Shown: positions 7,986-14,857 of the stretch, piece after piece
How the letters are laid out: each line of letters opens with the position of its first letter
Position numbering within the stretch: position 1 is the first letter of the stretch
DNA from: JAAAPF01 sp964481035
Lineage (GTDB): Bacteria; Pseudomonadota; Alphaproteobacteria; Geminicoccales; Geminicoccaceae
Assembly: GCA_964481035.1 (NCBI GenBank)
Contig: CAYZSE010000074.1
Location: 1-16,977 of the forward strand
Direction: 5' to 3'
DNA: 16,977 nucleotides
The notes under the pieces: model-generated
The model's database searches: none
Told to the model about the DNA's origin: nothing
What the model saw: only the letters and a program-made list of their open reading frames with translations
Position numbers and translations under genes: made by a program

Positions 7986-8597
7986 ATGAGCCAGCCGCTC
8001 ATCGAAGCCCTCGTCGACAGCACGACGCGCGCCATCATCGCCAACGCCGAAGCGCTGACCGAGCTCGACCAGGCGATCGGCGACGGCGACCACGGCATCA
8101 ACATGAAGCGCGGCTTCGAGGCCGTGGCGAGCGAGAAGGCGGCGCTCGCGGAGAAGCCCTTCGGCGACGCGCTCGTACAGGCCGGGATGAAGCTCGTCGG
8201 CGCCGTGGGCGGCGCGTCGGGCCCGCTCTACGGCAGCCTGCTCATGGGCATCGGCAAGGCCGCCAAGGGCGGCGCCGACCTCGAGACCGCGGTCGCCGAG
8301 GGCGTCGCCATGGTCAAGAAGCGCGGCAAGTCCGACGTCGGCTGCAAAACCATGCTCGACGTGCTCGTCCCGGTCGTGGCCGTCCTCGCGGCCACGCGCG
8401 GCGAGCCGGTCGCGGCCCGCACGGCGGCGCTCAGGGCGGAGGCGGACGCGGCGCGCGAGGCGACCAAACCCATGCTCGCCACCCGCGGGCGTGCCTCGTT
8501 CCTGGGCGAGCGCTCGGTCGGCCACTACGACCCCGGCGCCAGCTCGACGCGGCTGCTCGTCCACGCCGCTTGCGACGCCTGGGAGAGCGCCGCATGA
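7986..8597 (+). CDS. dhaL: Dihydroxyacetone kinase ADP-binding subunit DhaL
   Basis: This 203-residue subunit of the PEP-dependent dihydroxyacetone kinase holds ADP/ATP as a tightly bound cofactor and passes phosphate to the substrate on DhaK. The Mg-ADP site is visible as Asp28, Asp33 and Asp35 in ELDQAIGDGDHG (26-37). The nucleotide loop GGASGPLYGS is at 75-84. The GRASFLGERS and HYDPGA segments near the end match the family. The ATG at 7986 has an ideal AAGGAG site (7975-7980); the longer open frame upstream lies inside the ATPase gene. It overlaps dhaM by ATGA. The neighbouring DhaM, HPr and EI mark this as the PTS-dependent type rather than the ATP-dependent fused kinase. The kinase may act on dihydroxyacetone or a related ketose such as erythrulose. 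Confidence 0.95.
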   Translation: MSQPLIEALVDSTTRAIIANAEALTELDQAIGDGDHGINMKRGFEAVASEKAALAEKPFGDALVQAGMKLVGAVGGASGPLYGSLLMGIGKAAKGGADLETAVAEGVAMVKKRGKSDVGCKTMLDVLVPVVAVLAATRGEPVAARTAALRAEADAAREATKPMLATRGRASFLGERSVGHYDPGASSTRLLVHAACDAWESAA

Positions 8598-8983
8598 GCG
8601 GCATCGTCGCCATTGTCATCGTCTCGCACGCGCCAGACGTGGCCAGGGGGACCCGGGACATGGTCCGCCAGATGGTCGGCGACGAGGTCCCCTGCGCCGC
8701 GACGGGCGGCGACCCGGCGGGCGGGCTCGGCACCGATCCCGCCAAGATCAAGGCGGCCATCGAGGCGGTGTGGAGCGAGGCCGGCGTCGCCGTGCTCGTC
8801 GATCTCGGCGGGGCCGAGATGAATGCCGAGATGGCCATCGAGACGCTGTCGCCCGAGCGCGCGGCGCGGGTGCGGATCTGCAACGCGCCCATCGTCGAAG
8901 GGGCCGTGGTGGCGGCGACCGAGGCCTCGGGCGGCGCGTCGCTCGACGAGGTCTGCGCTACGGCCGAGGAGCTGAGCCCTTGA
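8594..8983 (+). CDS. dhaM: Dihydroxyacetone kinase phosphotransfer subunit DhaM (EIIA-Man-like domain only)
   Basis: This 129-residue protein transfers phosphate from HPr to the ADP bound on DhaL. The phosphorylated histidine is probably His12 in IVIVSHAPDVARG, matching the VSHS motif of DhaM. The core VLVDLGGAEMNAEMA is also typical. Only the EIIA-Man-like domain is present. In E. coli, DhaM is fused to an HPr domain and a truncated EI domain, whereas here those functions are encoded by the next two genes. The start lies in an ATGA overlap with dhaL. The stop overlaps a TTG start for HPr (TTGA, 8980-8983), which favours fixed stoichiometry of the relay. Confidence 0.92.
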   Translation: MSGIVAIVIVSHAPDVARGTRDMVRQMVGDEVPCAATGGDPAGGLGTDPAKIKAAIEAVWSEAGVAVLVDLGGAEMNAEMAIETLSPERAARVRICNAPIVEGAVVAATEASGGASLDEVCATAEELSP

Positions 8984-9261
8984 GCGCCGCGCGCCGCGAG
9001 GTCGTCATCGGCCATCCCACGGGCCTGCACGCCCGGCCCGCGGTCAAGTTCACCAAGCTCGCCAAGACCTTTGCCGCCGCCATCCGCCTGCGCGGCGCGC
9101 CCGACGGCGCCTGGGTCGACGCCAAGAGCATCGTCAAGGTCATGGCCCTCAAGCTCAAGACCGGAACGCGGCTCGAGATCGAGGCCGAGGGCGACGGCGC
9201 CGACGCCGCCGTCGACGCGCTCGCGGGCCTCGTCGAGCGTGACTTCGACGAGCATGGCTGA
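8980..9261 (+). CDS. ptsH: HPr-type phosphocarrier protein, dedicated to the Dha kinase
   Basis: This 93-residue HPr relays phosphate from EI to DhaM. The active-site His17 lies in GLHARPAVKF (15-24). The regulatory-site serine equivalent is Ser50 in AKSIVKVMAL, where canonical HPr has glycine in place of the second lysine (SIMGVM). The start is inferred as TTG at 8980 in a TTGA overlap with dhaM. No ATG in this frame lies between the dhaM stop and the conserved fold, so a TTG start is needed. Its stop lies 8 bases inside the EI gene. Whether Ser50 is phosphorylated depends on an HPr kinase, and none is in this window. Because it sits inside the kinase operon it is probably not the cell's general or nitrogen-PTS HPr. 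Confidence 0.9.
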   Translation: MSAARREVVIGHPTGLHARPAVKFTKLAKTFAAAIRLRGAPDGAWVDAKSIVKVMALKLKTGTRLEIEAEGDGADAAVDALAGLVERDFDEHG

Positions 9262-10852
9262 GCGGCGTCTGCGAGGACGGGCCGCCTCATCGGGGATCGC
9301 TCTGGGCCCGTTGCATCTCCTGCCCGAGGCCGAGGCCGTTCTCGTGGCTGCCGTTGGTGATGCCGCGAGCGAGCACCGGCGGCTCGATACGGCGATCGCC
9401 GCGGCCTGTGCCGATCTCGACGCGCTCATGGCGAGCGTCGGCGAGGACGGTGCCGAGATCCTCGCGTTCCAGCGCGAGATGCTCGACGACCCGGCGCTCG
9501 TCGAAGAGGCACGGCGCGCCATCGACGCCGGGGCCGCGGCGCTCGCCGGCTGGCGGCAAGCGCTCGATGCCCAGATCGAGGGCTTTCTTGCCGACGAGGA
9601 CGACTATTTTCGCGCGCGTGCGGCCGACCTCGCGGACCTCCGGAGCCGCGTTGCCGATCGGCTGGCGGGCCGCGCCGCGATCGACGACGGCGCGCCGGCC
9701 GGTGCCGTCCTCTGCGGGCGCGATCTCGTGCCGTCGTGGTTCCTCGCGGCGAACTGGAGCCGCCTCGGCGGCATCGCGCTGGCCCACGGCAGCGCGCAGA
9801 GCCACGTCGCGATGCTGGCCCGCGCCCGCGGCGTGCCGATGGTCGTCGACCTCGGCGAGGTGCCGGCGCCCTCGGGTGACGTCATCCTCGACGCCGAAGA
9901 CGGCGTCCTCGTGGTCGACCCGACGCCGGCCACGCGCGCCGCATTCGCGGTGCGCCGCGCCGACCTGGATCATGCCGCCGCGCGCGCGGCGGCGCATCTG
10001 GGCGAGCCCGCGTTCCTGCCAAACGGCGAGCGCATCCAGTGCCTGCTCAACATCGACGATCCCGCGAGCGTCGATCCCCATCTGCTCGACGCGGCGGACG
10101 GCGTGGGCCTCTGGCGCACCGAGTTCCTCTTCCTCCACCGCGCCGCTTTGCCGACCGAGGACGAGCAATGCGCGGCCTACACGGCGCTCCTCGACCGGCT
10201 CGGCGGGCGGCCCGTCATCGTGCGCACGCTCGACGTCGGCGGCGACAAGCCGCTCGCGGGCGTGAGCCTGCCTCGCGAAAGCAACCCGTTCTTGGGCTTG
10301 CGGGGGCTTCGGCTCTGCCTCGACAGGCCGGCGCTCTTCCGCCCGCAGATCAGGGCTTTGCTGCGCGCAGCGCCGAGGCGGGCGCTCGAGGTCATGCTGC
10401 CGATGGTGACGCGCCCCGGCGAGCTGGCCGAGGCGCGGGCGCTTTTTCGGGCGTGCCTCGACGAGCTCCAGGCGGAGGGCGTCGAGGCGGCGATGCCGCC
10501 GCTCGGCATCATGGTCGAGACGCCGGCCTCGGCGATCCGCATCGCGGACTTCGACGCGGCGTTCGTGTCGATCGGTAGCAACGATCTGACGCAGTACACC
10601 ATGGCGGCGTCGCGGGATGCCGGCGGCCGTGTCGCTGCCCTGGCCGATCCGCTCGATGCGGCCGTCCTCGACCTCATCGCCGGGGTCGTCCGTCACGGGC
10701 GCGCCGTGGGCCTCGAGGTGTCGCTGTGCGGCGACATGGCGGCCGACCCGGTTGCCGTCGACCGGCTTCTCGACCTCGGCCTGCGGCGGCTCTCGGTGGG
10801 CCCCTCGGGGCTGGCCCGGCTCAAGCTGGCGGTGCACGACCATGGCCGCTGA
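9254..10852 (+). CDS. ptsI: PEP-protein phosphotransferase (enzyme I), full length
   Basis: This 532-residue EI takes phosphate from PEP and passes it to HPr. The N-terminal HPr-binding and swivelling region contains the active-site His184 in AQSHVAMLARARGVP; canonical EI reads TSHTSIMAR. The PEP-binding barrel has VGLWRTEFLF (284-293), VRTLDVGGDKP (323-333), NPFLGLRGLR (344-353), IMVETPASA (419-427), SIGSNDLTQY (439-448) and catalytic Cys492 in LCGDMA. Both domains are complete, though it is about 40 residues shorter than E. coli EI and has no GAF domain, so it is not the PtsP type. The ATG at 9254 overlaps the HPr gene by 8 bases; the longer upstream frame is shadow. It ends by overlapping the next ORF by 11 bases. 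Confidence 0.94.
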   Translation: MAERRLRGRAASSGIALGPLHLLPEAEAVLVAAVGDAASEHRRLDTAIAAACADLDALMASVGEDGAEILAFQREMLDDPALVEEARRAIDAGAAALAGWRQALDAQIEGFLADEDDYFRARAADLADLRSRVADRLAGRAAIDDGAPAGAVLCGRDLVPSWFLAANWSRLGGIALAHGSAQSHVAMLARARGVPMVVDLGEVPAPSGDVILDAEDGVLVVDPTPATRAAFAVRRADLDHAAARAAAHLGEPAFLPNGERIQCLLNIDDPASVDPHLLDAADGVGLWRTEFLFLHRAALPTEDEQCAAYTALLDRLGGRPVIVRTLDVGGDKPLAGVSLPRESNPFLGLRGLRLCLDRPALFRPQIRALLRAAPRRALEVMLPMVTRPGELAEARALFRACLDELQAEGVEAAMPPLGIMVETPASAIRIADFDAAFVSIGSNDLTQYTMAASRDAGGRVAALADPLDAAVLDLIAGVVRHGRAVGLEVSLCGDMAADPVAVDRLLDLGLRRLSVGPSGLARLKLAVHDHGR

Positions 10853-11228
10853 CGACGCCGCCGGCGCCGGCAGCGCCATCGCCCGCGGCGAGGCGCTCTT
10901 GCGCGGCTTCGTCGACCGGCGCCCGTCGTCGGGACGGAGAAGCCGGCCGGCCCGGGCCTGCGGCGAGCACGCGCGCTTCGTCACCCGACGACGGGCCTCG
11001 TCGATGGTCGCCTACGCGGCCGACCCGGAGCGCGCTCGGCGCGCCCTTGGCGGCCTGAAGAGGCCGCACGAGCTCGAGATCGGGCTTGCGGCCTTCGGCT
11101 CGGCGGAGACGGCACGATCGGTCGAGACGCTCATCCTCGACTTTGCCACCCCCCTCATCATGCTGGAGTGGAGGGTGGAAACCTCGTGGGCCGACCACGA
11201 CCCTCGCGATCAGGAGAGGACGCCATGA
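10842..11228 (+). CDS. Unrecognised 128-residue protein between EI and DhaK
   Basis: I do not recognise this protein. It overlaps the end of the EI gene by 11 bases and ends in an ATGA overlap with dhaK, which suggests real, coupled translation. Third codon positions are mostly G or C in this frame. The first third is Arg/Ala-rich (RRPSSGRRSRPARACG, near 27-41) and looks disordered or basic. The remainder (about 50-128) looks folded and mixed alpha/beta, with LEIGLAAFGS and TLILDFATPLIMLEW. There is no signal peptide or clear membrane helix, and no metal or nucleotide motif. It could be a small accessory or regulatory factor for the kinase relay, or a truncated enzyme. Function unknown. Confidence 0.6.
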   Translation: MAADDAAGAGSAIARGEALLRGFVDRRPSSGRRSRPARACGEHARFVTRRRASSMVAYAADPERARRALGGLKRPHELEIGLAAFGSAETARSVETLILDFATPLIMLEWRVETSWADHDPRDQERTP

Positions 11229-12211
11229 AGAAGTTCACGAACGCGATCGACAGCGTTTTGAAGGAATCCCTGCGCGGGTTCGCGCGCGCGCACGCCGACC
11301 TCGTTCGCGTCCACGAGGCGCCCGTCTTCGTCACCCGCAGCACGCCGACGCGCGCGGGCAAGGTGGCGCTGGTGTCGGGCGGCGGCTCGGGCCACGAGCC
11401 GCTGCACGCGGGGTTCGTGGGCACGGGCATGCTCGATGCCGCGTGCCCCGGCGAGATCTTCACCTCACCCTCGCCCGAGCCGGTGCTCGCCGCCGCCCAG
11501 GCGGTCGAGAACGGCGGCGGCGTCCTCTTTCTCGTCAAGAACTACGAGGGCGACGTCATGAACTTCGAGATGGCGGCGGAGATGACGGAGTTGGCCAATG
11601 CCGCCGTCGTCATCAACGACGACGTCGCCGTCGAGGCCTCGACCTACTCGACCGGGCGGCGAGGGGTCGCCGGCACCGTGGTCGTCGAGAAGATGGTCGG
11701 CGCGGCTGCCGAACAGGGCGCCGACCTCGAAACCTGCAGGGCCTTGGCAGAGACCGTCAACGTGCGCACCCGCTCGCTCGGCGTGGCGCTGACGAGCTGC
11801 ACGGTGCCCGCGGCCGGCAAGCCCACCTTCGCCATCGGCGACGACGAGATGGAGGTGGGCGTCGGTATCCATGGCGAGCCCGGGCGCAAGCGCGTGCCGC
11901 TCGCCAACGCCGATGCGATCGCTGCGGACATGGTGGGCGCCGTCACGGGCGATCTGGGCACGGCGTCGGGCCGCGAGGTCCTGGTCCTGCTCAACGGCTT
12001 CGGCGGCACGCCGGCGATGGAGCTATACCTCATGTACGACGCGGCCTGCCGGCTGCTCGAGGCAAAGGGGCTCACGATCGGCCGCTCGCTCGTCGGAAAC
12101 TACTGCACCTCGCTCGACATGGCCGGTTGTTCCCTGACCATCACCATGCTCGACGATCGCCTCCGCCAGCTCTGGGATGCGCCGGTTCATACGGCGGCAC
12201 TGCGATGGTAG
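11225..12211 (+). CDS. dhaK: Dihydroxyacetone kinase substrate-binding subunit DhaK
   Basis: This 328-residue subunit binds the keto-substrate covalently as a hemiaminal on a histidine, and DhaL then phosphorylates it. That histidine is probably His216 in GIHGEPGRKR. His57 in SGGGSGHEPLHAGFVG (51-66) and Asp110 in KNYEGDVMNF (105-114) match the residues that position the substrate hydroxyls. Length is near the family's usual size. The ATG at 11225 has a strong AGGAGAGG site (11212-11219). The in-frame ATG at 11168 lies inside the previous ORF and would add 19 non-conserved residues. It is the last gene of the operon, separated from dhaL by four genes, an unusual order. DhaK homologues also include erythrulose kinases, so the substrate is not certain. 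Confidence 0.95.
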   Translation: MKKFTNAIDSVLKESLRGFARAHADLVRVHEAPVFVTRSTPTRAGKVALVSGGGSGHEPLHAGFVGTGMLDAACPGEIFTSPSPEPVLAAAQAVENGGGVLFLVKNYEGDVMNFEMAAEMTELANAAVVINDDVAVEASTYSTGRRGVAGTVVVEKMVGAAAEQGADLETCRALAETVNVRTRSLGVALTSCTVPAAGKPTFAIGDDEMEVGVGIHGEPGRKRVPLANADAIAADMVGAVTGDLGTASGREVLVLLNGFGGTPAMELYLMYDAACRLLEAKGLTIGRSLVGNYCTSLDMAGCSLTITMLDDRLRQLWDAPVHTAALRW

Positions 12212-12212
12212 G

Positions 12213-12242
12213 GGGCGACCTCGGCCTTGGGGTGTGTCGCCC
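12213..12242 (+). terminator. Possible hairpin after dhaK
   Basis: A perfect 7-base stem, GGGCGAC (12213-12219) and GTCGCCC (12236-12242), begins two bases after the dhaK stop codon and encloses a 16-base loop. No run of T follows, so an intrinsic terminator is only possible. It may instead protect the 3' end of the long operon mRNA. Confidence 0.3.
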
Positions 12243-12338
12243 GCCGGCGACGGAGCCTCTGGCGCGGGCCAAAGTCGAGGTGGGCGCGAACTCCACACCG
12301 GCGGCCGGCAGTTCAGCGGAACCGCCGTAACCGGTTAG

Positions 12339-12479
12339 CCTGTCGCACGAGCCCGCCACCTCCTCGCGTTCTACCCGCCCGACGACGCGCGCCTCGTGAT
12401 CGTCGCCGCCCTCGCGGCGCCAATTCGGGAAGCGGCGGCCGTCGACCGGCTGTAGGCGCTGTGGGCAGCGCGAGCTTGA
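12339..12479 (+). pseudogene. Gene fragment without start, with internal stop
   Basis: After a TAG at 12336-12338, this frame reads a protein-like stretch (LLAFYPPDDARLVIVAALAA, then PIREAAAVDRL). It is broken by a TAG at 12453-12455 and then continues ALWAARA to a TGA at 12477-12479. A change of that TAG to TGG would give a continuous C-terminus reading VDRLWALWAARA. No start codon is available after the upstream stop. The next frame's ATG follows two bases after the TGA, as in an operon. I read it as the decayed end of a lost gene; the family is not recognisable. The alternative is chance open frame in GC-rich DNA. Confidence 0.35.
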
Positions 12480-12481
12480 CC

Positions 12482-12632
12482 ATGCTCGCGCTGCTCGCGG
12501 CCTTCATGTCGGGGACGGCGCTGGCCGCCGCTACGTGCTGCGCCCTGCCGATGGTGCTCGGCCTGGGCGGGGGCCTGGACGGTCTGGGTGTACGGGGCGA
12601 CGCTGAACGACCGGCTCATCACCTCGATGTAG
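12482..12632 (+). pseudogene. MerT-like transporter remnant, apparently frameshifted
   Basis: The frame from the ATG at 12482 begins with a hydrophobic helix ending in TCCALPMVLGLGG (about residues 18-30). This resembles the first helix of MerT-type mercuric transporters, which carry a Cys-Cys pair followed by Pro. At the five-G run (12569-12573) the frame goes off into non-conserved sequence. With one G fewer it continues GGAWTVWVYGATLNDRLITSM to a TAG at 12630-12632, giving 49 residues, and that TAG runs directly into the AGGAGG of the next gene. A full MerT is about 115 residues, so an internal deletion is also implied. The intact neighbour is of the type that I recall accompanying such transporters. 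An alternative is an intact unrelated membrane peptide running past the G run. Confidence 0.4.
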
Positions 12633-12642
12633 GAGGCACACC

Positions 12643-12864
12643 GTGGCCGAAGCCGCCACCGAATTGCGCTCGACGCTGACTTGCCCGATTTGCGGGCACG
12701 CCGCGAGCGAGACGATGCCCACCGACGCCTGCCAGTGGTTCTACGAGTGCCGGGCCTGCGCCACGCTCCTGCGCCCGAAGCCGGGAGACTGCTGCGTCTT
12801 CTGCTCGTATGGCGACGTGCCGTGCCCGCCGGTGCAGAGCGGCGACGGATGCTGTTCGGGTTGA
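12643..12864 (+). CDS. Small cysteine-rich protein, GDCCVFCSYG type
   Basis: This 73-residue protein has 11 cysteines (positions 14, 17, 30, 36, 39, 50, 51, 54, 61, 70 and 71). CPICGH and ECRAC look like a zinc-ribbon-style site. GDCCVFCSYGDVPCPP (48-63) is a highly conserved signature of a small uncharacterised family often found beside MerT-like transporters. The start is GTG with an ideal AGGAGG at 12631-12636, six bases upstream. It has no signal peptide, so it is probably cytosolic. A role in binding thiophilic metal is inferred from cysteine density and context, not proven. It ends ten bases before the convergent phosphorylase gene. It looks intact even though its upstream partner is decayed. 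Confidence 0.8.
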   Translation: MAEAATELRSTLTCPICGHAASETMPTDACQWFYECRACATLLRPKPGDCCVFCSYGDVPCPPVQSGDGCCSG

Positions 12865-12882
12865 TCTCACGCCCTCAACCTG
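12857..12882. terminator. Inverted repeat between convergent stop codons
   Basis: GGTTGA (12859-12864) pairs with TCAACC (12875-12880). Two further pairs outside, one of them G-T, give an 8-base stem around a 10-base loop. Each arm contains one of the facing TGA stop codons of the cysteine-rich protein gene and the phosphorylase gene. This is the expected place for a shared two-way terminator. No T-run is present on either strand, so it is a weak call. Confidence 0.35.
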
Positions 12883-13681
12883 GCGGCGCCAGCCGCGCCG
12901 CGGCGCGGGCGACGAGGGCGAGGGCGTCCTCGACGCCGTCGGCCGCACCCTTCTCGAAGTCGCCGTCGATCTGGCCCATTTGGTTGGTGACGTGGGCGAA
13001 GCAGAGGACCGCTCGCCCGCGCGCCTCGGCGAAGGCGTAGAGGGCGGCCGCTTCCATCTCGACCGCGACGAGCCCGCGCTCGCGGGCGGCCGTGATGGCG
13101 ACCTCGGTCTCGCGGAAGGGCGCGTCGGTGGTCCAGGTGCCGCCGCGCAGGACGGGTTCCGGCAGGTCGTCGAAGGCGCCGTCGACGCGGGCGAGCAAGT
13201 CGGCGGGCGCGCCGCAGGTCGCCGCCGGCGACAGGTAGTGATAGCTCGTGCCCTCGTCGCGCAGCGCCCGGTCGATCAGCACGAAGTAGGGCGGTGGGCG
13301 AAGATCGACGAGCTGGCCCGCGGACGTCACGCTCAAGAGCAGCCGGCAGCCCGAGGCGAACAGCTCCTCGGCGACGAGCACGGCGAAGGCGGCACCCACG
13401 GCGCAGCCGACGACCCCGACCTCGCGCCCGTCGAGCGTGAAGACGTCGAGCTCGGTGTGATAGCAGACCCAGCCCGAATGTCGCCGGGTGCGGCCTTCGG
13501 CGCGCAGGCGGCGACCGATGTCGCCGTCGGGATCGAGCAGACAGAGGTCCGGCACCGGCTCCAGCGCCACGGCCTTCTGCCGCCGCGCCTCGCGCAGCAG
13601 GCTTTCCGGGGTGAAGACCGAGGGCGAGGCGTAGTGCTTGTCCGCCAGGATCGGCGGGGTGTCGTCGTCACGGCTCGCCAC
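12875..13681 (-). CDS. Nucleoside phosphorylase-family protein (uridine/purine phosphorylase fold)
   Basis: This 268-residue enzyme belongs to the PNP/UDP phosphorylase superfamily, which splits a nucleoside with phosphate (or hydrolyses it) into base and ribose product. Family motifs are DEGTSYHYL (142-150), GGTWTTDAPFRE (180-191) and VAVEMEAAALYAF (205-217); Glu208 and Glu210 would contact the ribose. The start is taken as GTG at 13681, with AAGGAG seven bases upstream. The longer open frame reaching 13963 reads into the desulfurase gene in another frame and is Arg-rich shadow. It overlaps the desulfurase gene by 14 bases and is last in a sulfur-themed operon. The true substrate could be a thio- or modified nucleoside; that is inference. 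Confidence 0.82.
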   Translation of the reverse strand: MASRDDDTPPILADKHYASPSVFTPESLLREARRQKAVALEPVPDLCLLDPDGDIGRRLRAEGRTRRHSGWVCYHTELDVFTLDGREVGVVGCAVGAAFAVLVAEELFASGCRLLLSVTSAGQLVDLRPPPYFVLIDRALRDEGTSYHYLSPAATCGAPADLLARVDGAFDDLPEPVLRGGTWTTDAPFRETEVAITAARERGLVAVEMEAAALYAFAEARGRAVLCFAHVTNQMGQIDGDFEKGAADGVEDALALVARAAARLAPPG

Positions 13682-14852
13682 GTGCTTCTCCTTGCCGGCT
13701 CGCTGGTCGTCGCGGTCGTCTCGCGCCCGAGGGCGCCAGGGCGCGGCCGAGCGCCGCCACCGCCGCGTCGACCTCGTCCGCTGTCGTCTCGCGCCCGAGG
13801 CTGAGGCGCACGGCACCCATGCCGACCTCCGGCGCCACGCCCATGGCCGCCAGCACCGGCGACAGCTCGACGCGACCCGAATGGCAGGCCGAGCCCGTCG
13901 CGGCGGCGATTTCGGGACAGCCAGCGAGGATCTCCGCCCCGACGCACCCGACGAAGGCGACATTCAGCGTGTTGGGCAGCCGATGCTCGGCGTGGCCGTT
14001 GCGGACGACTTCGTCGCCGAAGCGGGCGCGCAGGCCGTCCCACAGGCGGTCGCGCAGGGGGGCGACGTCGATCATGTAGCCACGCTCGCGGGCGAGCCGG
14101 CAGGCGGCACCAAGGCCGGCGGCGAGAAAGGCGCTCTCGGTGCCGGCGCGGCGCCCGCCCTCGTGGCCGGCGCCGTGGATCAACGGCTCGAGCGCCGTGC
14201 CGCGGCGGACATAGAGGGCGCCCACCCCCTTGGGCGCGTAGAGCTTGTGCCCGGCGATGGTCAAAAGATCGACACCGAGCTCGTCGACGCGCGTCAGGAC
14301 CTTGCCCACCGACTGCGCCGCGTCGGTGTGGAACGGGACGCCCTGGGCGCGGGCGATGGCGGCGCAGGCGGCGATCGGCTGCACCGTGCCGACCTCGTTG
14401 TTGGCGTGCATGATGCTGACCAGCACCGTGTCGGGGCGGAGCGCGCGGGCGAGGTCGTCCGGGTCGACGCGGCCGGCACCGTCCACCGGCAGCACCGTCA
14501 CCGCGACGCCCAGGCGCTCGAGGAAGCGGCAGGGCTCGAGCACCGCCGGGTGCTCGACGGCGGTCGTGACGACGTGCTTGGTCGCCCGCGGCGAGGCGTG
14601 GACGACGCCCTGGATGGCGAGGTTGTCCGCCTCGCTGCCGCTGCCGGTGAAGACGATCTCGTCCGGGGCGCAGCCGAGAAGGGCCGCAACCTCGCCGCGG
14701 CCGGCCTCCAGCAACGCCTTCGCCGGCCGTGCCGCCCAGTGCCCGCTCGACGGGTTGCCGAAGCCGTCGCCGTCGAACGCCGCCGCCATGGCGCGGCGCA
14801 CCTCCGGGGCGACCGGCGTGGTGGCGTTGTGGTCGAGGTAGAGGCGCTGCAC
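13668..14852 (-). CDS. Cysteine desulfurase, NifS/IscS-like (class V aminotransferase)
   Basis: This 394-residue PLP enzyme removes sulfur from cysteine as a protein-bound persulfide, giving alanine. It shows YLDHNATTP (5-13), HANNEVGTVQP (149-159), the PLP lysine Lys203 in TIAGHKLYAPKGVGAL, RRAGTES (234-240), and persulfide Cys323 in ATGSACHSGRVELSPVL. In the usual IscS/NifS loop the segment reads GSACTS, so this is close to canonical. The GTG start at 14852, five bases after the DsrE gene's stop, places YLDHNATTP at the N-terminus as in the family. No strong ribosome site is seen, so translation probably couples to the previous gene. No IscU, SufBCD or NifU scaffold is adjacent, suggesting sulfur goes somewhere other than bulk cluster assembly. 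The C-terminal 20 residues are Arg/Pro-rich. Confidence 0.93.
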   Translation of the reverse strand: MQRLYLDHNATTPVAPEVRRAMAAAFDGDGFGNPSSGHWAARPAKALLEAGRGEVAALLGCAPDEIVFTGSGSEADNLAIQGVVHASPRATKHVVTTAVEHPAVLEPCRFLERLGVAVTVLPVDGAGRVDPDDLARALRPDTVLVSIMHANNEVGTVQPIAACAAIARAQGVPFHTDAAQSVGKVLTRVDELGVDLLTIAGHKLYAPKGVGALYVRRGTALEPLIHGAGHEGGRRAGTESAFLAAGLGAACRLARERGYMIDVAPLRDRLWDGLRARFGDEVVRNGHAEHRLPNTLNVAFVGCVGAEILAGCPEIAAATGSACHSGRVELSPVLAAMGVAPEVGMGAVRLSLGRETTADEVDAAVAALGRALAPSGARRPRRPASRQGEARGEP

Positions 14853-14857
14853 GGGGC

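Noticed and set aside
9287..10984. 565-codon minus-strand open frame opposite the EI gene
   Set aside because: The sense strand carries all EI motifs; the antisense product is Arg/Glu/Val-rich noise.
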